64,000 bases of DNA from Diplocarpon mali (lineage: Eukaryota > Ascomycota > Leotiomycetes > Helotiales > Drepanopezizaceae): contig JAENRP010000011.1 in the NCBI GenBank assembly GCA_024741835.1, positions 125,976 to 189,975 on the forward strand. Reading direction: 5' to 3'. Under the pieces are notes generated by a model. The model did not search any database. It saw only the letters and a program-made list of their open reading frames with translations, and was not told where the DNA came from. Shown piece after piece: positions 12,178-22,853 of this stretch; position 1 is the stretch's first letter; each line of letters starts with the position of its first letter. Made by a program: the position numbers and the translations under genes.

Positions 12178-13880
12178 ATGGCAAGCACAGTAACCCTCGA
12201 CAGAGCCTACTTTGAGACTCTTCTGAGGAGGTAAGCACTCCGGACGCAACCTAAGTTTCCTGCTCAGATCCAGCTGCAATTGGCCAAGGAGCGCATTAAT
12301 CAACAGAGACGGTTACTGACTATATCCACCCCACAAACAGAGCTCAATTTGTATGTGCCCAGGCTTCTACGCGAAACGAGTCAGTTCTCACTGACCGGCG
12401 CGTCCAGCATACTGATGGTGTTGACTACACAACTCCTGTTCACCTGCAAACAGTCACAATTTCCAAGAATGATCATGACAGCCTCGTAGGTTCCCAAACG
12501 CTCACGAGACATTGGCGTACTGCTAACCATCTTGCAGTTAAGGTCTGCTCGGGAATATGGTATGGACCAACTCCCACATTTCATCTCGACGCTCCTGACT
12601 TCTGGATTAGCCAATCTTCGACGCAATCTCATTGAAGGCGGCATCGCGGAAGAGACGCTGGCTGTAAGCCCCTTCCACGCAGCTCTCCCACCATCTCCGC
12701 AACAGCATGCTGAAATCTCCCCAATTAGATCCTGCTCAGGGATGTTGACGCTTCAGCCGACACGAAAGGTGGCACGACAAGTTATTCCGCCACGGATGAA
12801 CTCACCGATAGTGATGCCTGGTACACCCAAAAAGCCGAATCTACAGCACAGGGAACAAATGCAAATGGACAGGACTACACCTTTGGACGCAATGCCAATT
12901 ACACCCCACGAGGCGAATACGGGCACCAAAGTAATGGCACTCGGGGCTTCGACACCGACCTGACGGATGGTGTTAGCAATAGCTACAACAATCACTCACT
13001 TGATGGTTTCGCCTCCTCGCCACATCCTACGGGCTACTTTGATGCAAGTCCAATCGAATCTCGACCTAAAAGCAAGCGTTCACATTTTGCCAAGTTTTGC
13101 AAGCGCACGATCCTTCTCTCCAACCTTGCGGAGGGCACTACACACGCGGATATCACAGAAGCTGTGCGTGGTGGGATGCTACTGGACATATTCCTTCGAA
13201 GTAATGATCGCAGTGTCAGCATCTCGTTCCTACAAGAGGCCGCTGCTCGCGACTTTTTCCGGTTTGTTAAGCGTCATGATCTGTATATTCGGGGCAAGAG
13301 AGTATGCGCAATTCATGCCCTATCGTATCTGCTGCATGCTGAGATTTCTAGGTCGAGGTTCGGTGGAATGATCGTCAATTCATTCTCCCAGGACACATTG
13401 CCAATCAGGTGAGCATTGGAGCGACCCGGAACTTGGTAATCCAAAACTGTAGCCCGAAGCACAGCGAAGCCATGATTAGAGACGACTTGGAGCATATCCA
13501 CAATCTGGTTATTATCAAGGTCACTTTCAGGGGTCAAAACTGCTACGTCTCCACAAACTCGGTTCACAATTCCATGTTTGCCCGTACTTGCATGATGAGC
13601 CGTGCGTAAGTGCAAATCTTCTTGAGAATCATGAACGGCCCTTCTAATGCGAGACAGTGTCTACAAAGGATCAAAGATTGCATGGGATGCCGATGAGTGT
13701 GCCGCGCCCATAAATCAGCCCGGTAAATTTTGCAAGGAGGACGTGCTGCAAAAGAAGCCAGATAGTACGGTGAAGAACCGTTTCCAACTGCTCAACATGG
13801 ATGACGACAAGACTTCCCAGGAAGAGGAAGAATTCGACGTCGGTATCCACGTGCCTGGTGGAATTCTGGCCTCCGGCTGA
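12178..13880 (+). CDS. RRM RNA-binding protein, Nrd1/Msa2-like (negative regulator of differentiation type)
   Basis: Seven exons give 440 residues: 12178-12230, 12341-12485, 12538-12559, 12611-12663, 12729-13301, 13352-13605 and 13658-13880. All six introns are GT-AG and every join keeps phase. The start MASTVTLDRAYFETLLRRAQF and the following VTISKNDHDSLV...REYANLRRNLIEGG match the conserved N-terminus of filamentous Nrd1 homologs. A disordered Ser/Thr/Asn/Gly-rich stretch leads to two RNA-recognition domains: one opening RTILLSNLAEGTTHADI with DLYIRGKRVEVRWNDRQF, the other opening RNLVIQNCSPKH with GQNCYVSTNSVHN and MFARTCMMSRAVYKGSKI. In fission yeast Nrd1 binds mRNA and delays sexual differentiation; the same role is inferred only by homology. 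No reading frame is open over more than part of this gene, so it is easy to miss. Confidence 0.9.
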
Positions 13881-14534
13881 TAGACCTGGTGCCCCGGCAT
13901 CTCTCTTGGCCAGGTTTTATGGCTTGTGCATGTTTTTAGGTTGCGTTTCCGCGATTCGTTGAGTTGTCGAAGATTGGTCCATGTCAGGCGTCGGAAGGCG
14001 TTTTACCACTGGCTGGTGGTGGCAGCTTATGGTGATGCGATACCCTGTCTGTTTTCGAATACTGTAAATGGTATTCCCTTGGGCAGGATGGCGTGCTCTA
14101 GAGAAGCCCTGTAGACGTCCAATATAACTGCCTACATGACTGTACGTGTGGCAGAACATGAGATTCGTGCAAGAAAACGGCACGGCTGGAATGCGACATT
14201 GTCCATGTCAAGGTTGTGTAGTGCAATTTACTTTCTTGCGACCATTTCCATAGGTAGAACACAATTATCTTTGGAAAAGTATGCAGGCCGCTGCGGTTGC
14301 TCATACCCTGCTGTCGATCCCCCAGCTTACGTAACCGAGCCCCGAATTCCGACAACATGGATCGAGCCGCACATGAAACAAACGAGACTATTCTTCGGCC
14401 TCCCACGTTGGACCACATCTCTCGGAACACCGTACATCCCTCTTCGGTGTCCGAACATACCCTCTCCTCAACCATCAAGCGTCGAAGATCTACCATGTTA
14501 TCGCGGCCATCGGACGGCCTTATGACAAGCTCCA
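13881..14534. other. Intergenic/5' leader of the GPHR gene
   Basis: Contains a 67-codon upstream open frame (ATG at 14358, stop at 14560) that overlaps the start codon of the GPHR gene at 14535 in another frame. Nothing else is recognised. Confidence 0.5.
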
Positions 14535-16181
14535 ATGCTCCCAATGTTCCCCTTCTATAAATGCGACGATGACGCCAGCGCATGCTCAGCGCCCGGTCAC
14601 CATACCCGCTCCCTGGGCTCGCAATCCTTCACAACCCTCGCCTTCTCCTCCCTTCCTTTCGTCGTTACCTTCCTCGCGGTCACCTCGGCAGTCCTCTTCA
14701 GGCTATTCCCTTTAGTCTCCGGTCTACATCATTCCAAAGAAGAGCAGGATCACTACCTTCCGAGCGATGCGCCCATCAGTCTGCGACAAAGACATGCGGA
14801 GGAGGGAGCCAAATCACTGAGGAGACGGGTCGTGGCTGTGACGTTCTCGGCGACGATTGCGCAGGCTGCCGTGTTGGCGGAGTTGATACTCTGCGAGATT
14901 TCGAACTCGCTGAATCCGGCTGCGAGGAGCCTGGCGCTCAAGGCCGTTGTGCCTTCGCTGCTGTTCTTCTTGGTCGTGCTGATACCGTTCCTGGAACTCC
15001 AGTCGATTGTGTCGGGGTCCGGTCGGTCGTTCAAGCGGAACAGCAAGGGGGAGATACCGAGGACGGCGTGGGCTTTACAGGCGTTTCTGTTTAGTTCGTG
15101 GCTGGCTGGGTTTTGGTGGATAGGCAGAGGAGTGCCTGGGATCGCCACTCAAACCGGCAAAGGCTTGACGGAAGAGTGCCTGGATAGGGTCGGCATAGTC
15201 GGCATATCTCTCATGGCCCTGCTATCGGGCTTTGCAGCTGTTTCCGCACCCTGGCAGACTTTTGGAGCAAAGCCCCGGCCGGTGACCGAAGCGGACGTAG
15301 CTCGGAAGCAAGCAGGGCTCGATGCTACGAACGACATGCTCGTAGCCAAGCGCAGCCGTCTCCGCGCTCTCCAACGCAAAATGAAAGACACGCCCAGCGA
15401 GGGCTTCATGAGCAAAGTCATCGGCAGCATAAGAGGTAACGCCGACAGCCAGGAACTCAAAGCCATAGAACTTGAAGTCTCGGGGCTGAATTCCATGAAG
15501 CAGAGCCTCTCAAGCTCCCTCTCCGTTCTTCAGAGCCGCCTAGCAAGCACTCAAAAGGCCTCCTCCCCGCTTGGCAAACTGCTCCTCACCCCCGCCTCGT
15601 ACGGCTTCGCCCTCTACTGCATCTACCGCATCATCTCCACAAGCGTTACCAGCATCCGGCGCAGCCTCTCCCCGCCTCTGGATCCCACGGCCTACACGTC
15701 TTCCACCACGGACCCGATCAACCGCATCCTCTCCCTCCTCGCCAAACACGTCGACCCAACGCTCGACCAGCTCGCCTGGTCCCGCCAGATCTCCTTCCTG
15801 CTATCTGGCGTCATCCTGCTCGCCTCCTTCAACAGCGTGCTGCAGACCTTCCACATGATCACCAAACTCCTCCCCTCCCTACTCTACCAAGCGCAAGCCA
15901 ACCTTGCGCTCCTCATTGCGCAGATCTCTGCCACCTATGTGATTTCATCCGCGCTGTTGCTACGGAGTAACCTACCCACGGAGATGAAGAGCGTGGTCAG
16001 TGATGCGCTCGGAAGCCCGCTGGAGCCTGGGCTCGTGGAGAGATGGTTTGATGGCTGGTTTCTCGTGGCGAGTGCCGGCACTGCGGTGGGTATTTATGTG
16101 GGCAGGAAGCTGGCGGGGAATAGAGACTGGGATGATTGGGATGAGGCGTTGGATGTAGAACTGGGGCAAAAGAGGTCGTGA
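14535..16181 (+). CDS. Golgi pH regulator (GPHR/GTG) family membrane protein
   Basis: An uninterrupted frame of 548 residues. The N-terminus has an acidic, Cys-containing lead (CDDDASACSAPG) and a first membrane span (LPFVVTFLAVTSAVLFRLFPLV). Four more spans follow: one near 110-130, AVVPSLLFFLVVLIPF, AWALQAFLFSSWLAGFWWIG and VGIVGISLMALLSGFAAVSAPW. A charged cytosolic segment of about 90 residues with coiled-coil character comes next, then at least four C-terminal spans (LTPASYGFALYCIYRII, FLLSGVILLASF, LLIAQISATYVISSALLL and WFLVASAGTAVGIYVG). This is the layout of GPHR/ABA-GPCR-like proteins, which act as anion channels or regulators of Golgi acidification in animals and as GTG proteins in plants. 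The fungal role is not established. The start fits the family length. Confidence 0.9.
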   Translation: MLPMFPFYKCDDDASACSAPGHHTRSLGSQSFTTLAFSSLPFVVTFLAVTSAVLFRLFPLVSGLHHSKEEQDHYLPSDAPISLRQRHAEEGAKSLRRRVVAVTFSATIAQAAVLAELILCEISNSLNPAARSLALKAVVPSLLFFLVVLIPFLELQSIVSGSGRSFKRNSKGEIPRTAWALQAFLFSSWLAGFWWIGRGVPGIATQTGKGLTEECLDRVGIVGISLMALLSGFAAVSAPWQTFGAKPRPVTEADVARKQAGLDATNDMLVAKRSRLRALQRKMKDTPSEGFMSKVIGSIRGNADSQELKAIELEVSGLNSMKQSLSSSLSVLQSRLASTQKASSPLGKLLLTPASYGFALYCIYRIISTSVTSIRRSLSPPLDPTAYTSSTTDPINRILSLLAKHVDPTLDQLAWSRQISFLLSGVILLASFNSVLQTFHMITKLLPSLLYQAQANLALLIAQISATYVISSALLLRSNLPTEMKSVVSDALGSPLEPGLVERWFDGWFLVASAGTAVGIYVGRKLAGNRDWDDWDEALDVELGQKRS

Positions 16182-18642
16182 GTGGACGTGTTCAGGGGTT
16201 TTATTGGAAAATGGCGGGTGTTGAAATACACAGGAGGCGTTTGGGGCGGTACAGTGCAGTGATTAGACGGTCAGGGATCCGCGGTGGGACTCTGACACCG
16301 CTTGTATTACTGGTGGAAAGTTGAATGTGTTTTTCGCGGCGCGATAGCTGTCTCTTGAACCGGCTGGAGGCTGCTCGCTTGCGGTACCCCTCTGCTATTT
16401 AGATCGGGGATGTGGCAAGCACGCACCCCGGACTCAACCAGAAGCCTATTTCTTGGACTCTTGAAGTGTTATCAAAGAGATATAATTACATGGCAGAATG
16501 TTGAATGGAACCAGCTTCTCTGCGTCGTATTGGCGCGTTTCCGCTACCCGCGATGTGATACGAAAGGCTTGCTTGGGGTAGACCAACCCAACTTCTTTCA
16601 TCTGTTACAGCCAATACTGAGCATCAGATCCTACTACTGGAATCTCAGGAGGGCGGGGAAGGAATAACATGGGACCTTATCGCTGCGGAATAGCTAGCCA
16701 AATGATTCTCGATCTTTAAGAGCGGCGCATCTTGCACTGCTTAGTCCAGAGCACTGACTAGATCACGAGTGTCAAGCCAGGCTTATCGAGCTAGCCTAGA
16801 CCAACCCGTCACAACACACCGACGCACGAAGAGGAGCAGCAGGGTGTTTTCCACGCTGCATGAGAAAAGAGTAGAAGAATACGACGCAGGGATATCTGTC
16901 GTGGCTGAGACTACCGATGTACGTCTGGACGATCGCGTTCGTATGGCTAGTCGCCGCGTTGACGTCCGGTACAGGGCGGGAGAATCCGAAGGGATCACGG
17001 TGGTGGGCTCCCGTGTGCCGTGTGCGTGTCTTTCCACCTGCGAGCGACGGAGGAGAGCATGCCGACGGCCAACAGCGAGCTTTCTTCGGGTCTGCGTGCT
17101 GGAGAAATCCGGGTGGGAGACGACGACTCGATGTCCGCGGTGTCTCCTGCCTGCGGGTTGTCTCCCAGAGCCTGCAGAGTCGAGATCAAGTGCTTCCGAC
17201 TGCGAGATGTGAGATCCCGAGTTGAGTTGGATCGAGCCGGGACTTTCCTGAGCTTTCCGACGGCTTTGGTGGCCGTGTTTTTGTGTTGACGCCCTTGACT
17301 TCCTCTGCTTGCGTGCGCTAGGACTACTGGGTCGTGTACTTGTAGCCAAGGGGAGGGTGGTAGATGTACGGGGATAAGGCAGGCTTCTGGATTCAAGGAA
17401 GAGAAGGAGAGGATAGGTATGAAGGGCGTGCAGCTGTCGGGGATTGTCTGGGAAGATTTCTTCCTCGAAAGCTCACGAGAGAGAAGGGTTATAATCAACA
17501 GCTGCTACTGGTAGCAAGACGCTTGATATAATTCATTCAAAAGCTGCGACTAGTGAGAAGGGCCTGGCTTGGAATAGAGAAGCTCCAGCGATTCCATCTG
17601 CTCAAGCGCCTGGAAAACCTACGACACGGAGGGGATAAGTGCTAGGGCACAGGTCAGACTCCTCTTGGAGTCTTGGAGGCAACGGGCTCCATGTAAAACA
17701 TACGGAGTTCTTATGCTATTCCTCCTCACCCCTTATCTGACTATCGCGTTTTTGCCCATGCTCTCTGGTTCAGAACTCACATACCCTATCGAAAGGGGGA
17801 AACGAGAGATCCGGGCGAAGAAACAGGACGAAAGCACGCGTTCTGCAGCCGGAGTGTAGAAGTGAGGGCTTCGACTCCCGGCCTGTCGCTCCTCCATCCC
17901 GACATTCGAATCAGCTTCGGCCGCCTGGGGAGGCAGGTCGGTGGGCAGGATGGGTTTCCGCTTGGACACTACGTGCGAAGCGTGTCGCCAGGATGTCACT
18001 GGCGCTGTATAGGCGTCTTACATACGTCTGTCGGACGTGTCCGAGTCGCCATGCATTAGCAATATCGCCAAGAGCCTTGCTCGACGTCGGCGGCAGTTTC
18101 TTGTCGCTCCTCACCAAGATCATCTTTGCAACGGTGGAGTGACTAGACTTCCAAACAACGGTCCGCTTGTGGTGATGGGATCTGTCGCCTCCCGATGGGC
18201 TGGTACGTCTTTGCCCTCGCACATCTGTGGAGGAGAAATGGAGCCGAGAGACCTGGTTTTCGTACCCGGATGCAGCAGACAACAGACAGCCTACGTGACT
18301 TAGCACGGTAGTCTAGTGGACAAGGAGAGCGCATAGTCGATAATGATCAATAACCCCCTCGATCAACTGACGGCCACGGAATCCGGCTTGGCAGGTATAC
18401 GGGACTTGATGCTATACGAGACCTTGCAGGCACAGCATGAGCCGAAACCCCTCTCCCTCACGGACAACCAACTATCCTGCTATCCTCGAGTTGCCCCTTG
18501 ACGCTGCCCATACAAGACTTCTAGCAGAATCCTAGTGGCCTGCTTCCCCACGGCGCTACAGATCTAGAGCCGTCTCGCAAGCATGGAGGCGTGGTAGAGC
18601 CGGGAGCCAGGGTGCCAAAACTGCCTGTTCATCCTCTTGATT
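16182..18642. other. Gene-poor interval downstream of GPHR
   Basis: Several Ser/Arg-rich minus frames overlap at 16783-17498 (188 and 167 codons in different frames), but neither has a family motif and they contradict each other. No repeat was recognised. I do not call a gene here. Confidence 0.45.
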
Positions 18643-18766
18643 TCTTGACTTGGTCGCAGGCCAAACAAACACCAGACCAGGATGCTGCCCAGGGGACTCT
18701 CGACTGCGTTTGCAGAGAGATACACCCCCCACGTGGGATCTGTTCGGCTTGCGACAAAGCAGACTT
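18643..18766. mobile_element. MITE-like inverted-repeat element, copy C
   Basis: Left arm at 18645-18678 (TTGGTCGCAGGCCAAACAAA, then CACCAG) and an imperfect reverse complement near 18740-18762 (CTGTTCGGCTTGCGACAAAG). The left arm matches copies A and B almost base for base, 8-9 kb away. Confidence 0.4.
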
Positions 18767-20766
18767 TCGAGTGCAGTAGATCCAGGATCACAAAAGCCGA
18801 CAACCGGAACCTTGACCAAGATGGCACCCTGAGCCAGCATCTCCAAGTGCGGTGACTTGGCCGCAATCGACCTCCACTTCCTAGATGCCCCTGCAGATAA
18901 CCTTTGCTCGATCTCGTATTCCATGCCTCGGTCGATGTGTCCAAGGATCGGTAGAGCCGCAGGCTATGGGCAGCGGTCGGATCTGCATCGATGGCGCAAT
19001 GTCACCGCCGCGCGCTGTAAACCCGGCCTTCGTTGAACTCTCTATACTCGCCTCCCCGAGGCAGCAAGCCAGCCGCGGCGCCTCCATTCATCTCTGGGCA
19101 CCCAATCTCCATACGTGGACAAGTATGCCAGGGAGCTGGCATCAGCGAATCTCGCACTGCAAGTCCCTCGAGCCAGCCAGGCACAGGATAAATACGGCAA
19201 GTCTCATGTGCTCGAGAGGGACGAGCATGCTTGTTCGTCCGGAAATGCCCAGACCAGACTTCTCGCTGGCCCGAAGGCTACAACACGCACCGCCCGGTGT
19301 AGATCTGGACGCGGCGGGATTGTAGGTATTGCGATCTCGACTCTTGTGAAGCTGCCTGGGAGGAATGTGTTGGTATCACATTAGGTGATTGTGTGCATAG
19401 GTGAAGCTTTCTCGAATACGCTGGATTATATTCGGGTGTAAAAAAGCTCGCTCTCGAAGCTACTCCTCGAGAGCGTAGCGTACATACAGTAGTGGCCAAG
19501 CCTTCCATATCATGTGACTGGTCACATGACCATTAATCATATGATCTGTATGCCGACAGAATGCCTTCAATTCCTGTAGGCCATCACCTCTTCTCGGCTG
19601 CAGCCCTGCGCTTGTTACGACAAGCGGAGAAATCTACCTCGCGATTGGGTCACAAAAGCTCGATGAGTTTCAGAGATCCATGTTCGCGCGACGGGCGCAA
19701 GACTGAAATGAGATCGGATAATCAATGCCGCGACGAGGTCAAGACATGCAAGCGCGCATTCGATCCAAAGTATGTTCCCTGATTTGGATAGAGTGCCGAT
19801 GCGGCAGATTCGACAGAGTTCGTCTGAGAAGAACGACATGCCCATCAGGACGGGGGAGGCAGCTGTCCCATCGATCAGTCGACAAGCTGGCCATCGGACT
19901 GCTCGGGGGCTGGAGCATCACATCCGCGTCGCGAGCATCTCGTCAGGAGGTGAGCAGGCCGTTGCGTTTGCAGGCCCAAACCATCCCGCATGGATTGTCA
20001 AGTCAACATTGCAAACGCACTCTACGGCTCGTACGCCCCCCGCTTGAGGGAGCTCTGATATCGTATTCGTTTATACTGCGACGAGGCATCAGCCTACCGC
20101 GGAAAGCTGACTTGGTTGTCGATGCAGGCCGTCGAAATGCACGGCATTTCCGGTGGTAGTATGGCCGCTTCGTCACGGCCTCCGAGTTGGAGCTACGACG
20201 CCTGGCTTGACCACGTGATGTGTATATCTCTCAGATATCCATCCAAAGCCGAAGTCTGATGTGGTGCGCCTGCGGCGATGCGGACTGGATTCTCCGACTT
20301 ACAGTCCACGTGGAAGCTGTTAGAATATACACGGATTGGCGTATGTACTCGTCCCTTGTATATATACTCCTGCAGCTCCATCGAACTCAGAGTCTACTCC
20401 TTGAGATTCTGTCAGAAGCAGGTGTCACGCGCTCTCCGGCACGCTGGCGGGGAAGGGAAACGCCGGTGAGGGACCTGTGTCCGTTCGCACGCGTCAATCG
20501 CGGCTACGGCATCGTGGCTCGCCCGAGACTTGATTTCCCGGCACTCGTCGGTTCTCCGGGGAGTCAGGGGAGTCCCCGTCGCCGCCCGCCGAAGCCTCTC
20601 GGGAAGCTTCGGGACCCGGGTGAGGGTTGCGGCCCGGGTTTACGGCAGTACCGTGCTTGCAGCGTGAGGACTAGGATAGGGTTAAGGTCAGGAAAGCTTG
20701 ATACTTTTCTAATCTCGGAGGTCTCTTTGCCGAGTAGAGTAAGTCGATATGCGCCAGACCGTCCTT
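18767..20766. other. Gene-poor interval with an LTR-like copy
   Basis: No supported gene. Apart from the LTR-like element at 19321-19558, only short frames without motifs are visible. Confidence 0.45.
19321..19558 (-). mobile_element. Diverged solo LTR-like element, copy 1
   Basis: On the minus strand it begins TGTCGGCATACAGATCATAT and ends near ATACCTACA, giving TG...CA termini over about 238 bp. It contains a palindromic pair (CATGTGAC-TG-GTCACATG on the plus strand) and a segment with CTCTCGAGGAGTAGC and CGAGAGCGAGCT. The same order of segments occurs at 62495-62745 on the plus strand at roughly 70-75% identity by eye. Such CATGTGA-rich, TG...CA-ended segments are typical of fungal LTR retrotransposons. 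No clean target duplication was found and no internal retrotransposon genes are adjacent. Confidence 0.5.
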
Positions 20767-20797
20767 GGGGTTAGGGTTAGGGTTAGGGTTAGGGTTT
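20767..20797. repeat. Interstitial telomere-like TTAGGG tract
   Basis: Four perfect head-to-tail TTAGGG units with partial units at both ends. TTAGGG is the telomere repeat of filamentous ascomycetes. A degraded TAGGGTTAAGG lies about 80 bp upstream. Confidence 0.9.
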
Positions 20798-22853
20798 CGG
20801 CTCCTGTGTCGTTGGAAACCTTGGGGGGCCGAGCCGTGAGGGCCGGGTCCGGTCCGGGGAGGTGGGCAACTCTGGCGAGCGATCATGGCATCCGCCGAGG
20901 AGTCGGAGCGGGGACCTCTCCCCTCCTTGCTCGGCAGGCCCAAATACGAAGGATGTGAGGTCTGTCGGCCGAGGGCAGAGCAGATATACTTCAATGCCTT
21001 CGACCTGGCCCGGCCCCCTCTTGTCTGGGCTGATCTCGTGCGGCCGTGGTCTGGCCGATTTAGATATGGATTTGGACGTGGATTCGGATTTGGACTTCAC
21101 CGGCACCACAACACTTAAGCATATCGTATGACCAGGCCCGCGCCTCCTTGGCCGTGGGGAGGACGGGCTCGCCGGCACTCGTACGCACACGTTGTCCTCC
21201 CCCAGCCGGGCAAGCCACAGGGGCCGCGATGACACGATGCTTCGTATCGACACGGGAGGCAGGGAATGTCTTCTTATGTGTCGTATACCCTTGTACGTAA
21301 TCTACTTTTACACGTCGTATACTCAGGTCATATGCTCTTATACATAGCATACTTTTACACATGGCATACCCTACACATAACATACTCTCACATGACATAC
21401 CCTACATATAACATATTGTCTCATGACATACCATCACATGACACACTCTCACATGACTAACCATCACATGACATACATGACATACTCTCTCATGACATAC
21501 CCCCACTTAACATCCTCTTGCACTTAATACTCTCATACAACCTGCACTCTTACACAGAATACACTCTTCTGTTTAAAATACTCTTATGCGTAGAATCTAC
21601 ATACGCACATAAACCTATATTAATACAACGCATCGCCCAGACCTTGGGGCTCCCAGCCTCCTACCCCCCCTTCCACCCCCGTAAAGCATGGATCCGTTCG
21701 CGTGCTCTCGGGGACGGGCAAGATCCAGGGGCGCGGGGCAGCCGTGCATCCCAGGCTCACGCCACGTCACGTGAACTCATAGACCTCGGCTCTGACTTCT
21801 CCCCTGCTAGACGACGGCACTTCATCGAGCGAGATCCATACATGCACATCAAAGATGAACAACGAAGAAGAGACAAAGAGAGCTTCACAGGTCTATCCCC
21901 AAGGCTCCCCGAGGCTCATCGGGGAACCGATCAGTCGTGATCTCGACGACACGACATGGCACTTCACAACCCGGACCGTGGCCGGGGGAGGGGGTGAAAA
22001 GCTTTCGGAGTTCCCTCCTTGCGCCTGGATCCCCCAGAGTCCTTCTGCCTACGACTCATGGACGCCGAGATTTCGAGATTCGAGGCTCGCGGGCCCGTCA
22101 GAGCGGCGGCGGCTGGCGGCGCATACCTCTCGCAACTCCGTCTGATCGGGGCGCACAGGCACACAGCAGACAAAACGAAACAAAGAGGCGCGAGGCACAA
22201 ACGAGTGTTGACGTTCGCCCCGGTCCGTGTGCTTTGCTCTCACCAGCGTGGAGAGAAACAATGGTGAGCTGCCATCTGATCTCACGCTTCCTTCACATTC
22301 GCTTTCCCGCTCCACTTGAGATATATATTCTGGCGGGGGGAGGGGGAGAGGGGGCAGTTCCCCGGCATCATTCTCTTCCAACCCCGCGCCGTTCCTGGCC
22401 TCGTCGGCTTTGCTTTCTCCGTCTCGTGCAGTCTCTCTGATCCACACTCATTCGTTCCGTTTATCTTCGTCCGCCCAACCTTCGAGCTTTTGCTAAGCCC
22501 GTCGAACCTTCAGTCCCATATGCCGATTTGGTTTCCGAGGTGGTCCTGTCCCGCGCTAAGCCTCGATTCAATCAATCGGAGCATCTTCTACGGACGAGCC
22601 TCAACCACGGTTGAGGGTCTCGTGACTAGCCTGCCTCTCCAAGCCCTCCGAGAAGGCCACTCCGAGAAGGCAGGAGGGCCCTTGTTGTGCAGGGAGACGG
22701 CGATATTGGAATCTTGGGAACTCGAAGCGGCCTAGAGCTTTTTCATCCCCCAAGAGAAACTTGGGAGTGCTCGGCAACTGCCCTCGGCCAGAGAGCCTTT
22801 TCTTCTCGAGGCTAGCAACCAGAGTGGGTTTTGCATCTATCTGCCTGGGCAAC
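20798..22853. other. GC-rich, gene-poor interval upstream of the GH5 gene
   Basis: Holds the minisatellite at 21262-21625 and a short imperfect GATTTGGAC repeat at about 21058-21102. The last few hundred bases are the promoter and leader of the GH5 gene. No other coding signal is supported. Confidence 0.45.
21262..21625. repeat. AT-rich degenerate minisatellite
   Basis: A run of 12-17-bp units related to CACATGACATACCCT / CTTACACATAGCATA repeats about twenty times with drift. Its AT content contrasts sharply with the GC-rich flanks. Units are irregular in length and lack unique spacers. Confidence 0.75.

Noticed and set aside
16783..17498. Overlapping Ser/Arg-rich minus frames (188 and 167 codons)
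   Set aside because: Two frames compete and neither has a recognisable domain or exon signals I trust.
17950..18000. TCEACRQ-like translation suggesting a Zn2Cys6 finger
   Set aside because: The basic residues and remaining cysteines of the binuclear cluster are missing and a stop follows shortly.
21262..21625. Repeat array considered as CRISPR
   Set aside because: Units are irregular and contiguous without unique spacers, and the genome is clearly eukaryotic.
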